Shown here in pieces: positions 1 through 11,639 of a stretch of DNA of 64,000 nt; position 1 is the first letter of the stretch; each line of letters starts with the position of its first letter. The notes beneath the pieces were generated by a model. The model was not told the origin of the DNA. It saw only the letters and a list, made by a program, of their open reading frames with translations, and did not search any database. Both the position numbers and the translations under genes were made by a program. The stretch comes from Apostichopus japonicus (taxonomy: Eukaryota; Echinodermata; Holothuroidea; Aspidochirotida; Stichopodidae): NCBI RefSeq assembly GCF_037975245.1, contig NC_092562.1, positions 16,904,021 to 16,968,020 on the forward strand. The letters run 5' to 3'.

Positions 1-473
1 ACTTGGTTCTCAGGCCAAAAGTGTACATCTGGTTGGTCATTTCAAGCCCGAGAACTGCCGTTTCCGGTGATCTGGGGGGTATCAAAACCAAAAATTTTCT
101 TGTACGCTGCGCGCCAACCGATGGTGGCGCTCCGCTTAGATAGTAATTCGCGCCCCCCGGGTTAGAAAATCCTGGATACGCGCCTGTATATACTAACGTC
201 TATGCTTTCTTGACGGTAGGTCAAACCCAGCAACCCACTTTGTCTAAAACAAGAAGATTAAAAATAGAGTCCAATTAATAAAGAAGTTTTAACCCCTGAT
301 CGACCTCGCGAGAGGTCCTGCGGGGGATAATAGATTTGTTATCAAAGAAAAGACAACGGTTTTGTTTTTGATCTGTTTTTTGTCTTTGTTGAGCCAGGGA
401 ATAGCTGATAAGTGAAGTACTGTTACAATAGCATTGAATAGAAAGCCATGGGTGCATGAAGGAAAGAACCCGA
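1..473. other. Unassigned flank, no gene seen
   Basis: This stretch starts with about 230 bases of fairly GC-rich unique-looking DNA and becomes AT-rich. Open frames crossing it on the minus strand are read-through from the TA microsatellite and are not credible genes. It ends in a run of about 18 A residues (474-492) directly before a TA tract, which could be an old retroposon tail, but no element body was recognised. Confidence 0.5.
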
Positions 474-475
474 AG

Positions 476-492
<17 letters not shown>

Positions 493-535
<43 letters not shown>

Positions 536-638
536 AACATATATATATACAAACATATATATATATATATATATATATACAAACATATATATATATATAT
601 ATATACAAACATATATATATATATATATATATAATATA
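493..638. repeat. (TA)n microsatellite with ACAAACATAT interruptions
   Basis: Pure TA dinucleotides are interrupted four times by ACAAAC, giving a compound microsatellite. Both strands are open in several frames (YIYIYI peptides), which are translation artefacts. The 3' end of a Penelope-like remnant on the minus strand abuts its right edge. Confidence 0.95.
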
Positions 639-1135
639 ACGAAAATCCACGTTTACTCCAAAAGAAAATATTATTAGCGAAAACCAGAGAAATAAGATAT
701 GACTCATACTTGACAAATAAGGAGTAAGTTTTAGAAAATATATTGGAATTTTTGGTCCCCCTGGGACCTTCGTCAGCAATACTTGGCAGTCGAATGAAAA
801 GTTAAAAATGTAACACAATGAAAGTATGACGCTAGATAAGTGTAAGTTGCAATGATGGAATTAAAACCAAGTAAACCATGACTATACAGGAAGCGGATTA
901 AGGAGCAAAGAACGGATTACATTTGCTTGTAGAACTGATAGTTGTTAAGGGGTCCCAAGTCTTTGTTGAGGCCGGTGATGTGAGACTTAATACGAAAGAT
1001 CCAATCGATTTCTTTACGTTTACGTTCAGTAGTTGATTTGAAGTTCGAGGCAATTAAAATACATTTTAGGTTTTTTAGAGAATGACTATGAAGATTGAAA
1101 TGTTCGGAAACTGGGAATCCTGCAAAATTATTACG
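639..1135 (-). mobile_element. Penelope-like retroelement 3' remnant (GIY-YIG C-terminus plus 3' UTR)
   Basis: On the minus strand, 1135 down to 917 is an open 72-codon tail ending in TAA. It contains PVSEHFNLHSHSLKNLKC and, further on, GLNKDLGPLNNY. The pattern xVxEHFNLxxHSxxxLK...GLNxDLG is characteristic of the C-terminal GIY-YIG endonuclease region of reverse-transcriptase/GIY-YIG (Penelope-type) elements, as I recall the family. The catalytic N-terminal GIY-YIG residues and the RT are absent, so this is a 5'-truncated dead copy. The following 3' UTR (916-639) runs into the TA microsatellite. A copy at 60.2-60.6 kb gives a parallel protein tail (PVAEHFNLNNHS...GVNEDLGLLNYY), which supports coding origin. 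Confidence 0.6.
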
Positions 1136-1194
1136 AATATATTTTTTGTGATTATTAAAACGTAAGCGGAACCGTCTATCGTCTACCGTCTATT
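1136..1194. other. Spacer between the two head-to-head Penelope-like remnants
   Basis: Sixty bases form the loop of a large inverted arrangement. Flanking arms (about 1090-1135 and 1195-1238) are nearly perfect reverse complements. The spacer includes a short run of CGTCTAT/CGTCTAC repeats. Confidence 0.5.
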
Positions 1195-1335
1195 CGTGAT
1201 AATTTTGCAGGATTCCCAGTTTCCGAACATTTCAATCTTCAATCTCCCAGGGGACCGAAAATTCCAATATATTTTCTAAAACTTACTCCTTATTTGTCAA
1301 TTATGAGTTATATCTTATTTCTCTGGTTTTCTCTA

Positions 1336-1336
<1 letters not shown>
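1195..1336 (+). mobile_element. Second Penelope-like remnant, inverted and internally deleted
   Basis: Bases 1195-1240 encode RDNFAGFPVSEHFNLQ in the plus direction, matching the start of the minus-strand remnant. The sequence then jumps directly to the 3' UTR (CCCAGGGGACC... to TTTCTCTGG), so about 300 bases of the endonuclease tail and UTR are missing relative to the first copy. The 3' UTR segment 1240-1336 is a close reverse complement of about 676-790. It ends exactly where a TA tract begins. Confidence 0.55.
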
Positions 1337-1374
<38 letters not shown>

Positions 1375-1388
1375 ATATATATATATAT
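1337..1388. repeat. (TA)n microsatellite with TATG variants
   Basis: TA repeats with a few TATG units lie between the 3' end of the Penelope-like remnant and the left TIR of the next element. Confidence 0.9.
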
Positions 1389-2590
1389 TAGTGTTTACAC
1401 GGGTCCAAAAATCGGGAACCGGGTACCCGAGGGCCGTTACCCGTCGGGTATCCGGGTACCCGGAAAAAAATTGTTTACCCTCGTGTATCACGATTTTCAA
1501 GAAATTACATATTGGATGCTGTAATAAATGCATTATATTCTCTACTGACAATGTTTTCATGTTCAAATACGTAGGTGTAAGATAAGGTATAAAACCTTCC
1601 TCAATAATTTTTATTTGCTTTTGTTTCTTTCATTAACTTGTTAATAAATTAATTATTTAATTATAATTAGCATTACTACTAACATCGCACTGCCGCCGCT
1701 GCTTATGCTTGCTCGTGCACGTCTATTGTATCAAACCATATAAATATCCAATTTAGCTCTGAAACAGTTGTTACTACTACTACTATCTATTATGCAGGCC
1801 CAGGGTTCGCATTAGCCGCGAGATTGCGCGATTCGCGCAATTTGATCGCATTTGGAATAAACGATTAGTAAAAAGCCACTAGCGATTAATATTTTTTAGT
1901 TATCCCGTCTATAATCCATAAACATCTCGTAAAATTCCTTGTCAGCCTTTCCTTCTATGAAATAAACGAATGAATAAATAATTTCTTCCACATGGTAGCC
2001 TTACACCACACTAAGTCAATGAGAAATCTAGCTAAGCCTAACATATCTGTTTATTTGCTGAAGTTGTGACGCAGTTATAAGACATCCATGGAATACTTTC
2101 GTTATTGCTGTTACGTTCGACCACATGGTTGCCTAACACCACACTAAGTCAATGGGGGTAATCTAGCCTAGCCATCTGTTTATTAGCTGAAATTGTGACG
2201 CAGTTATAAGATATCCATGGAAAGCTTTCGTTATTGCTGTTATCTTTGACCACATGGTAGCCTAACAACACACTAAGTCAATGGGAAATCTGCCTAACCA
2301 TCGGTTTGCAATTTTGTTTTTTAAACAATCACACTTTGCGTAGGATTCGGGTAATAAATTAGGAACCGGGTAGAATCGCGTCGGGCGGGTACCTTCGTTA
2401 TTGCTGTTATCTTCGACCACATTGTAGCCTAACACCACACTAAGTCAATGGGAAATCTGCCTAACCGTCGGTTTGGCAATTTTTTTTTTTTTAAATCACA
2501 CTTTGCGTAGGATTCGGGTAATAAATTAGGAACCGGGTAGTAACGCGTCGGGCGGGTACCCGGGTACCCGGATAACCCGTGCAAACACTA
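1389..2590. mobile_element. Non-autonomous TIR transposon (TAGTGTTT ends) in TA repeats
   Basis: The left end reads TAGTGTTTACACGGGT and the reverse complement of the right end reads TAGTGTTTGCACGGGT, one mismatch in 16. Both subterminal regions are rich in GGGTACCCG. The interior has no plausible transposase, and part of it is built of internal direct repeats, so it is non-autonomous. Flanks on both sides are (TA)n, so any target duplication cannot be measured. The terminal sequence style and size fit hAT-type elements, but the superfamily is an inference. Confidence 0.6.
1985..2590. repeat. Internal direct repeats of the TAGTGTTT element
   Basis: A segment beginning near TTCGTTATTGCTGTTA and running through ACACTAAGTCAATG recurs four times. 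The first two spacings are about 125-135 bases. The last two copies are longer (about 180 bases) because they also contain AGGATTCGGGTAATAAATT. Differences are mainly single substitutions. The repeats contribute most of the right half of the element. Confidence 0.75.
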
Positions 2591-2605
2591 ATATATATGT
2601 ATATG

Positions 2606-2645
<40 letters not shown>
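2591..2645. repeat. (TA)n microsatellite
   Basis: TA repeat flanking the right TIR of the preceding element. Confidence 0.9.
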
Positions 2646-2648
<3 letters not shown>

Positions 2649-3984
2649 CGGAACTTCTTTCATTATGCTAGAATAGTCTTGTTATTTCAGGAAGTTAATG
2701 CAGTGTGCAAACGTTTAAAAAAATCCAATATTTAGGCCTATGTGCAATACTCCTCACGAGAAAATAGAAAGAAAAAAAAGTGTAGACTATTTGTCTCATT
2801 ATACTGTCTGCTATGTGCGCATGATGAATTGGTAATAAAACAAACTCCGCATACCTAATTCATTACGAGTTGAAGTTGAAAAAACAAAACAAAGAGTCTA
2901 TTACTACAGAGGACGGATCGGCGTTACATTACAGGCAATACTCTCTGGAAAGGCAAGAATAGAACAAGAAAAAGAGCTATTTTTTACACAGCTGCTTTAG
3001 CTTTCCTCCTGTATTATATACACCCTTTGCCTTACCAGCAGATCTGTGTACAAGAAACCGTTTGAGCACAGTTAATTAAAAAATGAAATTGTATGTACAC
3101 TCGGTTTCGCCGGACGGAAAACGCATAAGGTTGAATGAACTTCTCAGGTGGTCCTTGAAAATATCAGACTTTCTCAGAAAGCCGTCGAAGGTTTATACAT
3201 CAATACGTTCGACTCTCTTGACTCTTAATATATATCTATATCACACTCTATATAGCCTACTGATAAAACCACATGTGGCAGGCGAAAGTCTTATTAACTT
3301 CGATCTTAATAAACGCGATCTTTGATCCTGTGAGAAACCTGGCATATTTTATTTTTTTGTGCAAATTGCATTCAATGCCAGACTCTTTATTATAGTTTGG
3401 CATAATATAGACAAGAATGATTGGTTCGAATATTATCTAGTACACGTGAGTTACTGCGTGCGATGAATTCGGCTGGATTCATTAAGTCCCAACGCTGTAT
3501 AGATGTTTGAGTGTAATCTATATATATATAGGCCTATATATATATATAAGAACTACAGTATAGATGTACGCAATATCGTATATATATACGTTGGATGTCT
3601 ATTCACCAACAGTGGATGTGTGCTGTCTGCTGTAGCCTAACATCCTATCCACTGATTGAAAAGGTAATATTTCTTGTTATTTTCGCTAGGCTTATCATTC
3701 TGGGGACTGAAATGCGTGGGCAGGATTTATTTGTTTACTGTATATCGTTGTACTATAGGCATACATTAGCATTGGCCTAGTTTAGTAACGTAGTGTGTAC
3801 ATGCATGATGACTGCAAGATTTGACTGTGCGTACTATATCTTTAAATAGGCAATTTATAAATTAGAAAATAGACAAGTAATGACTTTAGGTAGAAATTTA
3901 TTCTTGATATGGAATCGTCCAAGACAAAAGAGGAAATATATTGGGTGCTGTCAATGTTTTTCCATTGGTATATTCCGGTTATCA

Positions 3985-4060
3985 TTCAGCTTTAAAAGTA
4001 TGTTAAATCTCTGGAATGTTCCTTTAAAGTGACAGCGATGATGACGTTTGCTCCAGTATG
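3985..4060 (-). repeat. Interspersed repeat, TTAAAGGARCATTCC family, copy 1
   Basis: The minus strand reads TTTAAAGGAACATTCCAGAG with an adjacent ACGTCATCATC. The same core with flanking similarity occurs at about 15.07 kb (minus), 22.55 kb (plus) and 35.69 kb (plus). Boundaries are uncertain because the copies have diverged. Confidence 0.5.
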
Positions 4061-4545
4061 TATCGGCTTCAATAAAACAACATAACAACCTTGGGTATAA
4101 TAAGATTTAACCTCATTATTTTCTTTGGCAACTTCCCTGTGTAGAATTATAAATACGGTATGTAGTTTGAGGTCGTGAACTTTACCTGTAAATATCCCTT
4201 TTGTGTTTCCCGTAAACTTTGACCTATGAGCATGCTTCATATTATGTACTAATACACAAATATTATGTGCATAATCACAAACCATTTCTGACCAACTAAC
4301 ATAACTTCTCTATAACTGACTGGAATTAAGAAACCAACACATCGAGGCTGGTTTAGAGACAGGATGTATACTCACAGGGATCCTCTCAACATGTAGGTTT
4401 TATTTTAATACGACATACTTGTTTCACACATGACGTGCAGTCAGTTGCGGATTTGACCTTTAATGCAAGGTACGTGAGGCGGATGAAGGATTTCTATAAA
4501 GGAGTGGGTATTGCCCTGTGTCGATTAAGCCGACTCCGATTCGAG

Positions 4546-4583
4546 GGAGGGGGTGAGGGGGTGAGGGGGTGAGGGGGTGGGGT
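4546..4583 (+). repeat. GTGAGGGG tandem array, possible G-quadruplex
   Basis: Four consecutive G4-5 runs separated by TGA or T are visible, which satisfies the usual G-quadruplex spacing rule. No function can be assigned. Confidence 0.6.
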
Positions 4584-4896
4584 CGTCGCGTCTTCTTCCA
4601 GAAAAAACTAGGTCTTTATAAAAGAGAGTTGCATCTAAACTGCACCAAAATCAACTCAAACGTTTGCCTTAAAGCAAAAGATTCAGAAGTGTGTACTTTT
4701 TTTTAATTGTTATAGTCAAGAAATGTTCTTGATTAATATTCATTAAATTTCCTATTACATACTTTTTTTTTAGATATTTCCCTACTTTAGCTCCCCAAAG
4801 TGCGTAAATTCTTTTCTGGGTCTAAATCACACATAAGCTGACCAAAGAGAGAAGAAAATGAGAGGAAAAATAAAACCGTCAAAGAAACCCCAATAA

Positions 4897-4951
4897 AGTG
4901 GTGCGATCGAATAAATTTTCTCTCAAACTTTGCCTTTGGAAGATTTTTCTT
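4897..4951 (+). repeat. Left arm of a 54-bp inverted repeat
   Basis: Begins GTGGTGCGATCGAATAAA and ends AGATTTTTCTT. It is the reverse complement of 7238-7292 with a single mismatch. Such identity at 2.3 kb distance suggests recently active TIR ends or a recent inverted duplication. I see no convincing target-site duplication. Confidence 0.7.
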
Positions 4952-7237
4952 CAATTTTGTTTTGGTTCTTAAAAACGAAGCCACCTATAATTCAGCATGA
5001 GTTGCTACCGAATACGAGAATGTGTTTATACACTTGTCTTTAGATCGTTATCAAAACACATTGCTTATACCTACTTGATTGATTCGATGTATATATCGAA
5101 TATTTTTCAAACCGCCAAGTTTTAGGTCTAAACAGAAAGATCATTTTACAGGTTTATTCTATAAGAGTGCTTATATATCGTCGATCCCCCCCCCCCCCCT
5201 CTCTCTCTCTATCAGCTTTTTTATAAAACGCAGTTGAACTCGTTTAATCAATCATGCTATTTGGATGATGGGGACTTCATAGTAAAGATAATATCATGGT
5301 TTGTCGATATGTTTTTTGGTTTTTTATTGGCGTGAACCTCTATCTGGTTTTCGTTTTGCAAGAACCGTGGAAAAGAGTTAACTATTAAACAGGATAACAT
5401 CACGTGATTCCATTCAAAATTTCTAATGGCATATTAAAAATTTCTGTAAACAATACTGGGTTATATGTGTGAGTGTCTGCTTCCTTATTTCTTATGCTTT
5501 CATTTGAACATCTTGTCTAAATCTTGTTGTGTGTCGTGATTTGGAATTCAATTATAAATACACCGTATCCCACGTTTAAAGTTTTGTTTTGAAACTCTCA
5601 GAGTTTTGTTCATGTTTTTTTTTAATGTCAGGCATTTTACGAACTATAAGCCGAGTAATTAGGTTACACCCTTTCGGTAGAAATCTGACTCGTCGCACAA
5701 TTTCAGACACCCCTCCCTTCACCCTCCTCACCGACCCACGGGAGAGACTCTCACTCCCCGATCCTACCCCGTCGTATGCATGATAAGAGCGGATGACATA
5801 TCCCATGTCATGATCGTGCGTATGTATGCCTTATTTACATATATTATGCAGTGACCCCGCCTCTTCGGACTTTCATATACATTCGGAATGTTGAGAACAT
5901 TGGAGCTCACGTTACCTTCAATTACATACTCCTTCTTCTACTCCAATTAAATTAGAGAAACACGTCTCGGACGAAGGACATATTATCTAGAATATTACCC
6001 AATTGAGCGGTTGGTCACATTGATTGCACTTGTATATTAACCCTTTAATTAATAATGAATTTGAGTAGAACACCCACACTCTTTTTTTTCTTCGCCATGA
6101 GCACCTCAAGAATTTTTTGTTCCTGTGTTAAAACAATCAAACCCCAAGTTGATCATTTTGGAGAGGTGACCTTTCAACGAAAATGCCTGCAGTTTCGAGT
6201 AATTTAATTTTGAAAAAGAAACGTCTCGTTTCAATGACGTGCATCATTTCTTGGGGCTTTTCAACCATTGTCTATACCATGCTATATATTTTTACCTGAA
6301 AGGGTTTTGGGACTAGAAAGTATATAGAGAGAGTTAGAAATCAGCCATACAACAAAGAAAGATATATAGAAAAAGAGAAGGTTGACAGGGGATTGAACCC
6401 GTCACGAAAAGGTCAGAGGTACAAACATATCCTCTGTAGTTTAATATTTTAACTTTAATTAAGACAACCTATTTTATTTACTGCTTAATGATTAATGATA
6501 TTGAGACTTTCCTATTTAATTATAAATAACATAAGACCTGATCTCGTAATCCTGTAAACTCGGTCTAAATTCGAGACGTTGATATATAGGCCTATTTGGG
6601 GTTTGGGGGGGGGGGGTGTGGGGGATTAATGTCAGACTTGAAGACATAATGCGAGACTGTATGTCTTTCTATACCTTATATATAGGCTAGGCTACAAATT
6701 CGTGATTTATGTCATCACGTTTTGTCATCAGTTTCATCCATTTGAGGGATGATGTATGGAAAGTGTCCAGAATCTGAGTACTCTCATGCATACGCTTAAC
6801 AGAATAGTCTAGACGTCAAAACATGTTCGTATAAGCCTATACTGTTAACAATTGCGAGTACGGGTGCAGGGGTTTGTATATAGCAAGGTTTTCAAGTGTC
6901 TTGTTTTTTTTATCTTTCTCAACCTGTAATTCAGATATGTTGATGCTATGGTGAAGTACTGATTTGTAGTTTTCTGATACTCTATATCATTTATATGAGA
7001 AAACTCTGGACTATTCTTTCCTCATATAACCCTTGGTTATTCCACACAATGACAGATATTGACAGAATTGCAAAATACAAATTTCGTATTTTATTTTTGC
7101 ATTCCGTATATCAAGAAAATGGCCATTTCCCATGGAAGTTGAGTAGACGAGGTGGGGGTGAAGGAAGTGGAGTGGTGTGGGACGGGTGGGGGGGGGGGGT
7201 AATCACGATTTCCCCCTTTTGCTTTGGATTTTGTTTA
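4952..7237. other. Interval between the arms of the 54-bp inverted repeat
   Basis: The interval contains poly-C and CT tracts near 5186-5210, a G11 tract near 6610 and small chance ORFs (64-76 codons near 5576-5806). No transposase motif was found. If the two arms are transposon ends this would be a non-autonomous element of about 2.4 kb. Confidence 0.45.
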
Positions 7238-7292
7238 AAGAAAAATCTTCCAAAGGCAAAGTTTGAGAGAAAATTTATTCGATCGCATCACT
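7238..7292 (-). repeat. Right arm of the 54-bp inverted repeat
   Basis: Starts AAGAAAAATCTTCC and ends GATCGCATCAC. It pairs with 4897-4951; see that entry. Confidence 0.7.
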
Positions 7293-10200
7293 CGTGATAC
7301 ATAAATATCTTCTAAGAAAACGTCGTATAAAATTTTTCAAATAGAACTCAAGAAAATATCACTAAAGCTTTTTATTTTTCCATTTTGTTTGTTACTCTTA
7401 TGTTTGTGTTTGTTTGTATTTGTTTGTTTTGGGTCCTATAATAACAGCTTAAACAATCAATTGTTTGCATTCGCAACTTGACTTCTTCTCACTTGTCTCC
7501 ACAGCGTGTGACGACAAAGCATTGAACCAACTTCAAGCTTCAAAATTTGTTTGGGACAACAACAACAACAACAATAACAAATACTGCAGTTTATTCTGTT
7601 TCTTTGGGTAAGTGCATTATTATACAATAATCTATGTAGTGTAACATGAACTATACACACCAGCGACTACTTCTATTTTGCATTATATAGACTTCAAATG
7701 ATTGTATAATAATTACCTTGAAAAAATAATTAAAAATTTGCGACTGTCCGTAATGTTATATTTCTGAGCTATAAATCAAAAGACTTTATCAAAACTTGCA
7801 GAACGAATCCAATGAAGAAAGAGTCCTAATTTTGGCATTAGTGGAAAACAATGAAAAAAGGGGAAGAAAAAATTGTATGACATCCAAAATTATTGAACAT
7901 TTTCTTAAAATTTCCTGAGTAAAACGTACCAAACATTTTTTTCTTCGGAAAATGCTCACCTTATAAGTGACATTATTGAATGTTCTTCTGCGATCCCCGC
8001 TTACCGTTTTAATATATATTTGACTCAACTGTGCATGTAAGATCGTTCAACTTTTGCCAACGCTGATATTAGCAGCTGGCTCTCTGGTTAATTGTACCGT
8101 GACGTCACTGAGTGATAGGGATCTTTATTGGTTGGCAGTAAAAAAAAAGAAAAACTGTGACATATGGCTATAACGCAAAAATAATTGGAACTTTGAAGAT
8201 TAAAACTATCCTATAGTAGCGGGGTACTGTTTTTGTAAACGTTATTAAATGTCATGCCCATATGCCTATTAAACTAAGATCCTTTTTTTCTACATCCAGG
8301 ACTTCCGTGTTTTAACGGTGTGATTGTCGTTAAGATATTGGAAGCATATATATATGTACATCATTAAAACTGTATCAAATACACCGTCTATGGATTAGAC
8401 AATTTACTACCTTGAAAAGAATGCAACAGAAAGAATGAAACTCTGTCATAGACGGTGCATTTACAATGCCTATAGATATAAGCTACATCTAATCCTGATC
8501 TGGTCTCATTGTAACCCAGTGTCATCGTTTGACTCACTTTCATAGAGTGAAATTTCAATCTATTATTCATATTTTTTACCTTTCTTCTGTTCCATCAAAT
8601 CGGTTTGAGTCAATATCAAATCGGTTTGAGTCAATAGGGATTTATGTGCAGCAAGAACTTCGGAAATTTATTAATAAGACCTTTTGAAATTACGAATAAA
8701 GAAGTTCTCATATTTGTGAGTTTCTTATTATTATTATACTTTCTCATTGGATCTAATATAGCGTCCATATAATATAAAATGACTCTGGGAGGTGCAACTT
8801 TGTTTTGTTTTAAATTTAAATTCTATGATTTTTTTCCCCTTTCAATATCTTTGTGGTGATTGGTGAAAGTAAGTGAATTATTGAAGGTGCGTTCGCCATC
8901 ATGCTTGAGACAAACAGACAAACAGGTTGATAGACAGACAGACAGACAGACAGTGTACATGGAAAAGCACATCATAATTGTCTATACACGAACATATGCC
9001 TCTGTGTAAATATTTCTATGTATCTATATGGTTATGACATACCTTTCTTACTTACCATAACTTTGAAAATTCTAAGAAAAACAATTCTCTCCCTTGATTG
9101 AGTTTTTTAGTAAAGTAAACGTTGCTGACTATCTTGTTTAAAAAAAAATATGTCTTTTTTTATTCACCGATAGTTTTTGTTGAAGGTCAGAATTGATCGT
9201 ATCAGTAAATGTAAAATAATGAATGCACCTTCTATTCCAGGACGATCTTTCTTCTTTTACCTCTGTATTCATGTATTCATGCATATATACAGGCGTAAAC
9301 TTACCTTAGAAGTGAAACCATACATACATACACTCATACACCCACACATACATACGTACCCACATACACGCATACGCCTCTCGAAATGGTCTACGTGCAT
9401 AGACTATTATAAGTCAAATGTCATAAATAAAAAATAATGACTGAGTTTCTAACGATTGCTTAATGGTATACAATTACCAATATTGAATGAACTGATTTAA
9501 AATTTTAATAGGCTTGTTTTCATTTTCAACGCTATCAAATTGATGTTATTATCTTGAGTAGATGGAAGGTGAGATAAACCAAACTAAATCATTATTGACC
9601 TTTTGTCATATACAGGCAATTGTGATAACCCCCCACCCCCCTCCAAAAAAAAAGGGGAAAATGGCATTCTACTTGAGAGCCGTCATTGTTTAAATTAGAA
9701 TCGGAGACTTAATCAAGTCTCAAGATGGCATCATTGAGCCACTCGTGCGTGAAGTTTCAACGGTATTCTGTATGTTTCTACTTGTTCATTTTCATTGATA
9801 TATATGATGGCTTGTCAAGGCTGAGTCTAAAATATTCATGTGTATTTTAATTGGATTATTAATGGCCTTTTCCCTTTAACCACTGTTAACATTCACCTGA
9901 AGCAGAAAACAGACAAAGCAAAAGGTTTCACCTACTAGAGGTACTATGATACCGCAGATTGACAACATTGGCAGCCCTCTCCCCTCCACCCCCCCCCCGT
10001 TCCCCTCGAAAGGACTTTTGAACCTTGATATCTTTTTTTTGAGACATGGTTACTATAACCCGTCACTCTCAATGAAAGTTAAAATGGCAACCGGCTTTGC
10101 TTCTAATTCTGCGCATGCGTATGATTATTGTAAAGTTGTATGCAGATACTTTTTATGAAAAAGTCGCCCAGGAAAGAACCTGGGCACGAAAACCAAACTA

Positions 10201-11638
10201 CCGAACGACTGATCCGCTCTCAACCCCAGTCCCCTTGCATCGGGACTGTGACTGTGTGATCATCGTCGGGTGTGCATCACCATTCCCCTCGAAAGGGAAC
10301 AGATACTACACATGATCTTATAGCCAAAAGATAGTCAGAGTTAAGGTGTTCAGCAACAATACATATAGGAGGGCGCACTATGCTGTGCCCTTTAACAAGG
10401 GTGCAAGAGACAAATCGAAAAGCTGTGTCACCAAGCTTTAAAGTCTGCCAGTGTTATATCATAGGTAAGTGGAATCGCAGTGTACAATAGAGCAGATATC
10501 GTGTCTTAATACTAGTCTATACAGACAGCATAAATAGTATCATACTGTATACCAGTGAATCTGAAACTATCAACAGAGATGAGTTTATCCGAAAGGAAAA
10601 CAATACTGGCAGTTTTAGGAGTAGGTGGGTGGGTGGGGGGGGGGGTACTGCCTAAAATCTCTTTTAGCTCAAGAATATTCGACTGGCTTTCTCCTCCTCT
10701 TCCATGCCGAGAAGAAAACCCTGCTTAGAAGTTTAGTCTTTACTATATTGCGCGAACGAGATGACAAGCACTCAACAATGAACTAGAAAATGAAACCGGA
10801 AGGGAAGAAACATAACCCAAAACGTGTGCCTCTTACTCCTGAGTGGAAATCCAACTTTATAGAATTTATGGTGAAACGATGTATCACTTCTCCCTAGCTT
10901 CATTTGATAGAAATTGAAATCAGCTGCTTTTCTACGGGAGGAGACTCATAAAGCTAATGTTATCAAAAAAAAAAGGTGTATATCGACTGCAGTAAGTGAC
11001 CCCATACATAAGTACGCCAAACGTTCCAAGTTTGTGTAAACACGCGGATTATATATGAGACAACCACGACATTTGTTGAGTTCGATATCGTATTAATCCC
11101 GCTGATACATATAACATTTGTGTATCTCACAAATATATTGAGAATAGATTTACTTGTTTTCATTGGCAAACCTATGTCGTAGATATAGTTGAAAGTTCGA
11201 TTTTGTGGGATTAAAAGAAACAGAAGATGTTACGGAATCCTCAACATTCATATTAAAGGGATATACGTCTGACAGCCAATGTTTTTATTGAAAATTTTTC
11301 CATGGAACGCCGTAAGCCGTAAAAAAAAAATCAGACGCAATTATTTTGTCTTTACTCGAGATTTGGTTGATTGAAGTTAAGATGACTTAAAGTGAGAAGG
11401 ATATCCAACCTCTAAAGATCCATTTAAGCATTTTTTTTTATATATACTGTTATCTAAGATTTCATATCAATAAAGGTCTTTAAGCTTGACCCGGGTAGCT
11501 GTTCCAGCTCCTTGACTTGACTAGCCAAGTTTCATTTCAAACAGTAGAGTAACATTCCACAATGTTGACATTTACATAGAGTATTTACGTATCTTTACTA
11601 TACTACTATATGCAGACTTGTTGTACGAGTATACAGAG
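7293..11638. other. Unassigned DNA with simple repeats
   Basis: No supported gene. Visible details are a CAA-rich stretch at about 7556-7582, a tandem duplication of ATCAAATCGGTTTGAGTCAA (8597-8637), a (CAGA)n tract at 8928-8952, a CATA-rich stretch at 9322-9372, and a perfect 7-bp stem hairpin GCCCAGG/CCTGGGC at 10166-10185. ORFs of 60-86 codons here lack recognisable motifs. Confidence 0.5.
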
Positions 11639-11639
11639 A

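Larger units (their letters stand above)
2646..4896. other. Unassigned intergenic or intronic DNA
   Basis: No recognisable gene. Open frames of 80 (3083-3325, +), 61 (3595-3780, +) and 97 codons (3992-4285, -) have no motif I know, and the last lies over an interspersed repeat. Around 4546-4583 there is a G-rich tandem array of GTGAGGGG units. Small palindromic TATAGGCCTATA steps occur near 3530. Confidence 0.5.

Noticed and set aside
6380-6420. T-arm-like sequence (minus strand GACGGGTTCAATCCCC)
   Set aside because: No A box at the right distance and no acceptor stem; chance or very decayed SINE.
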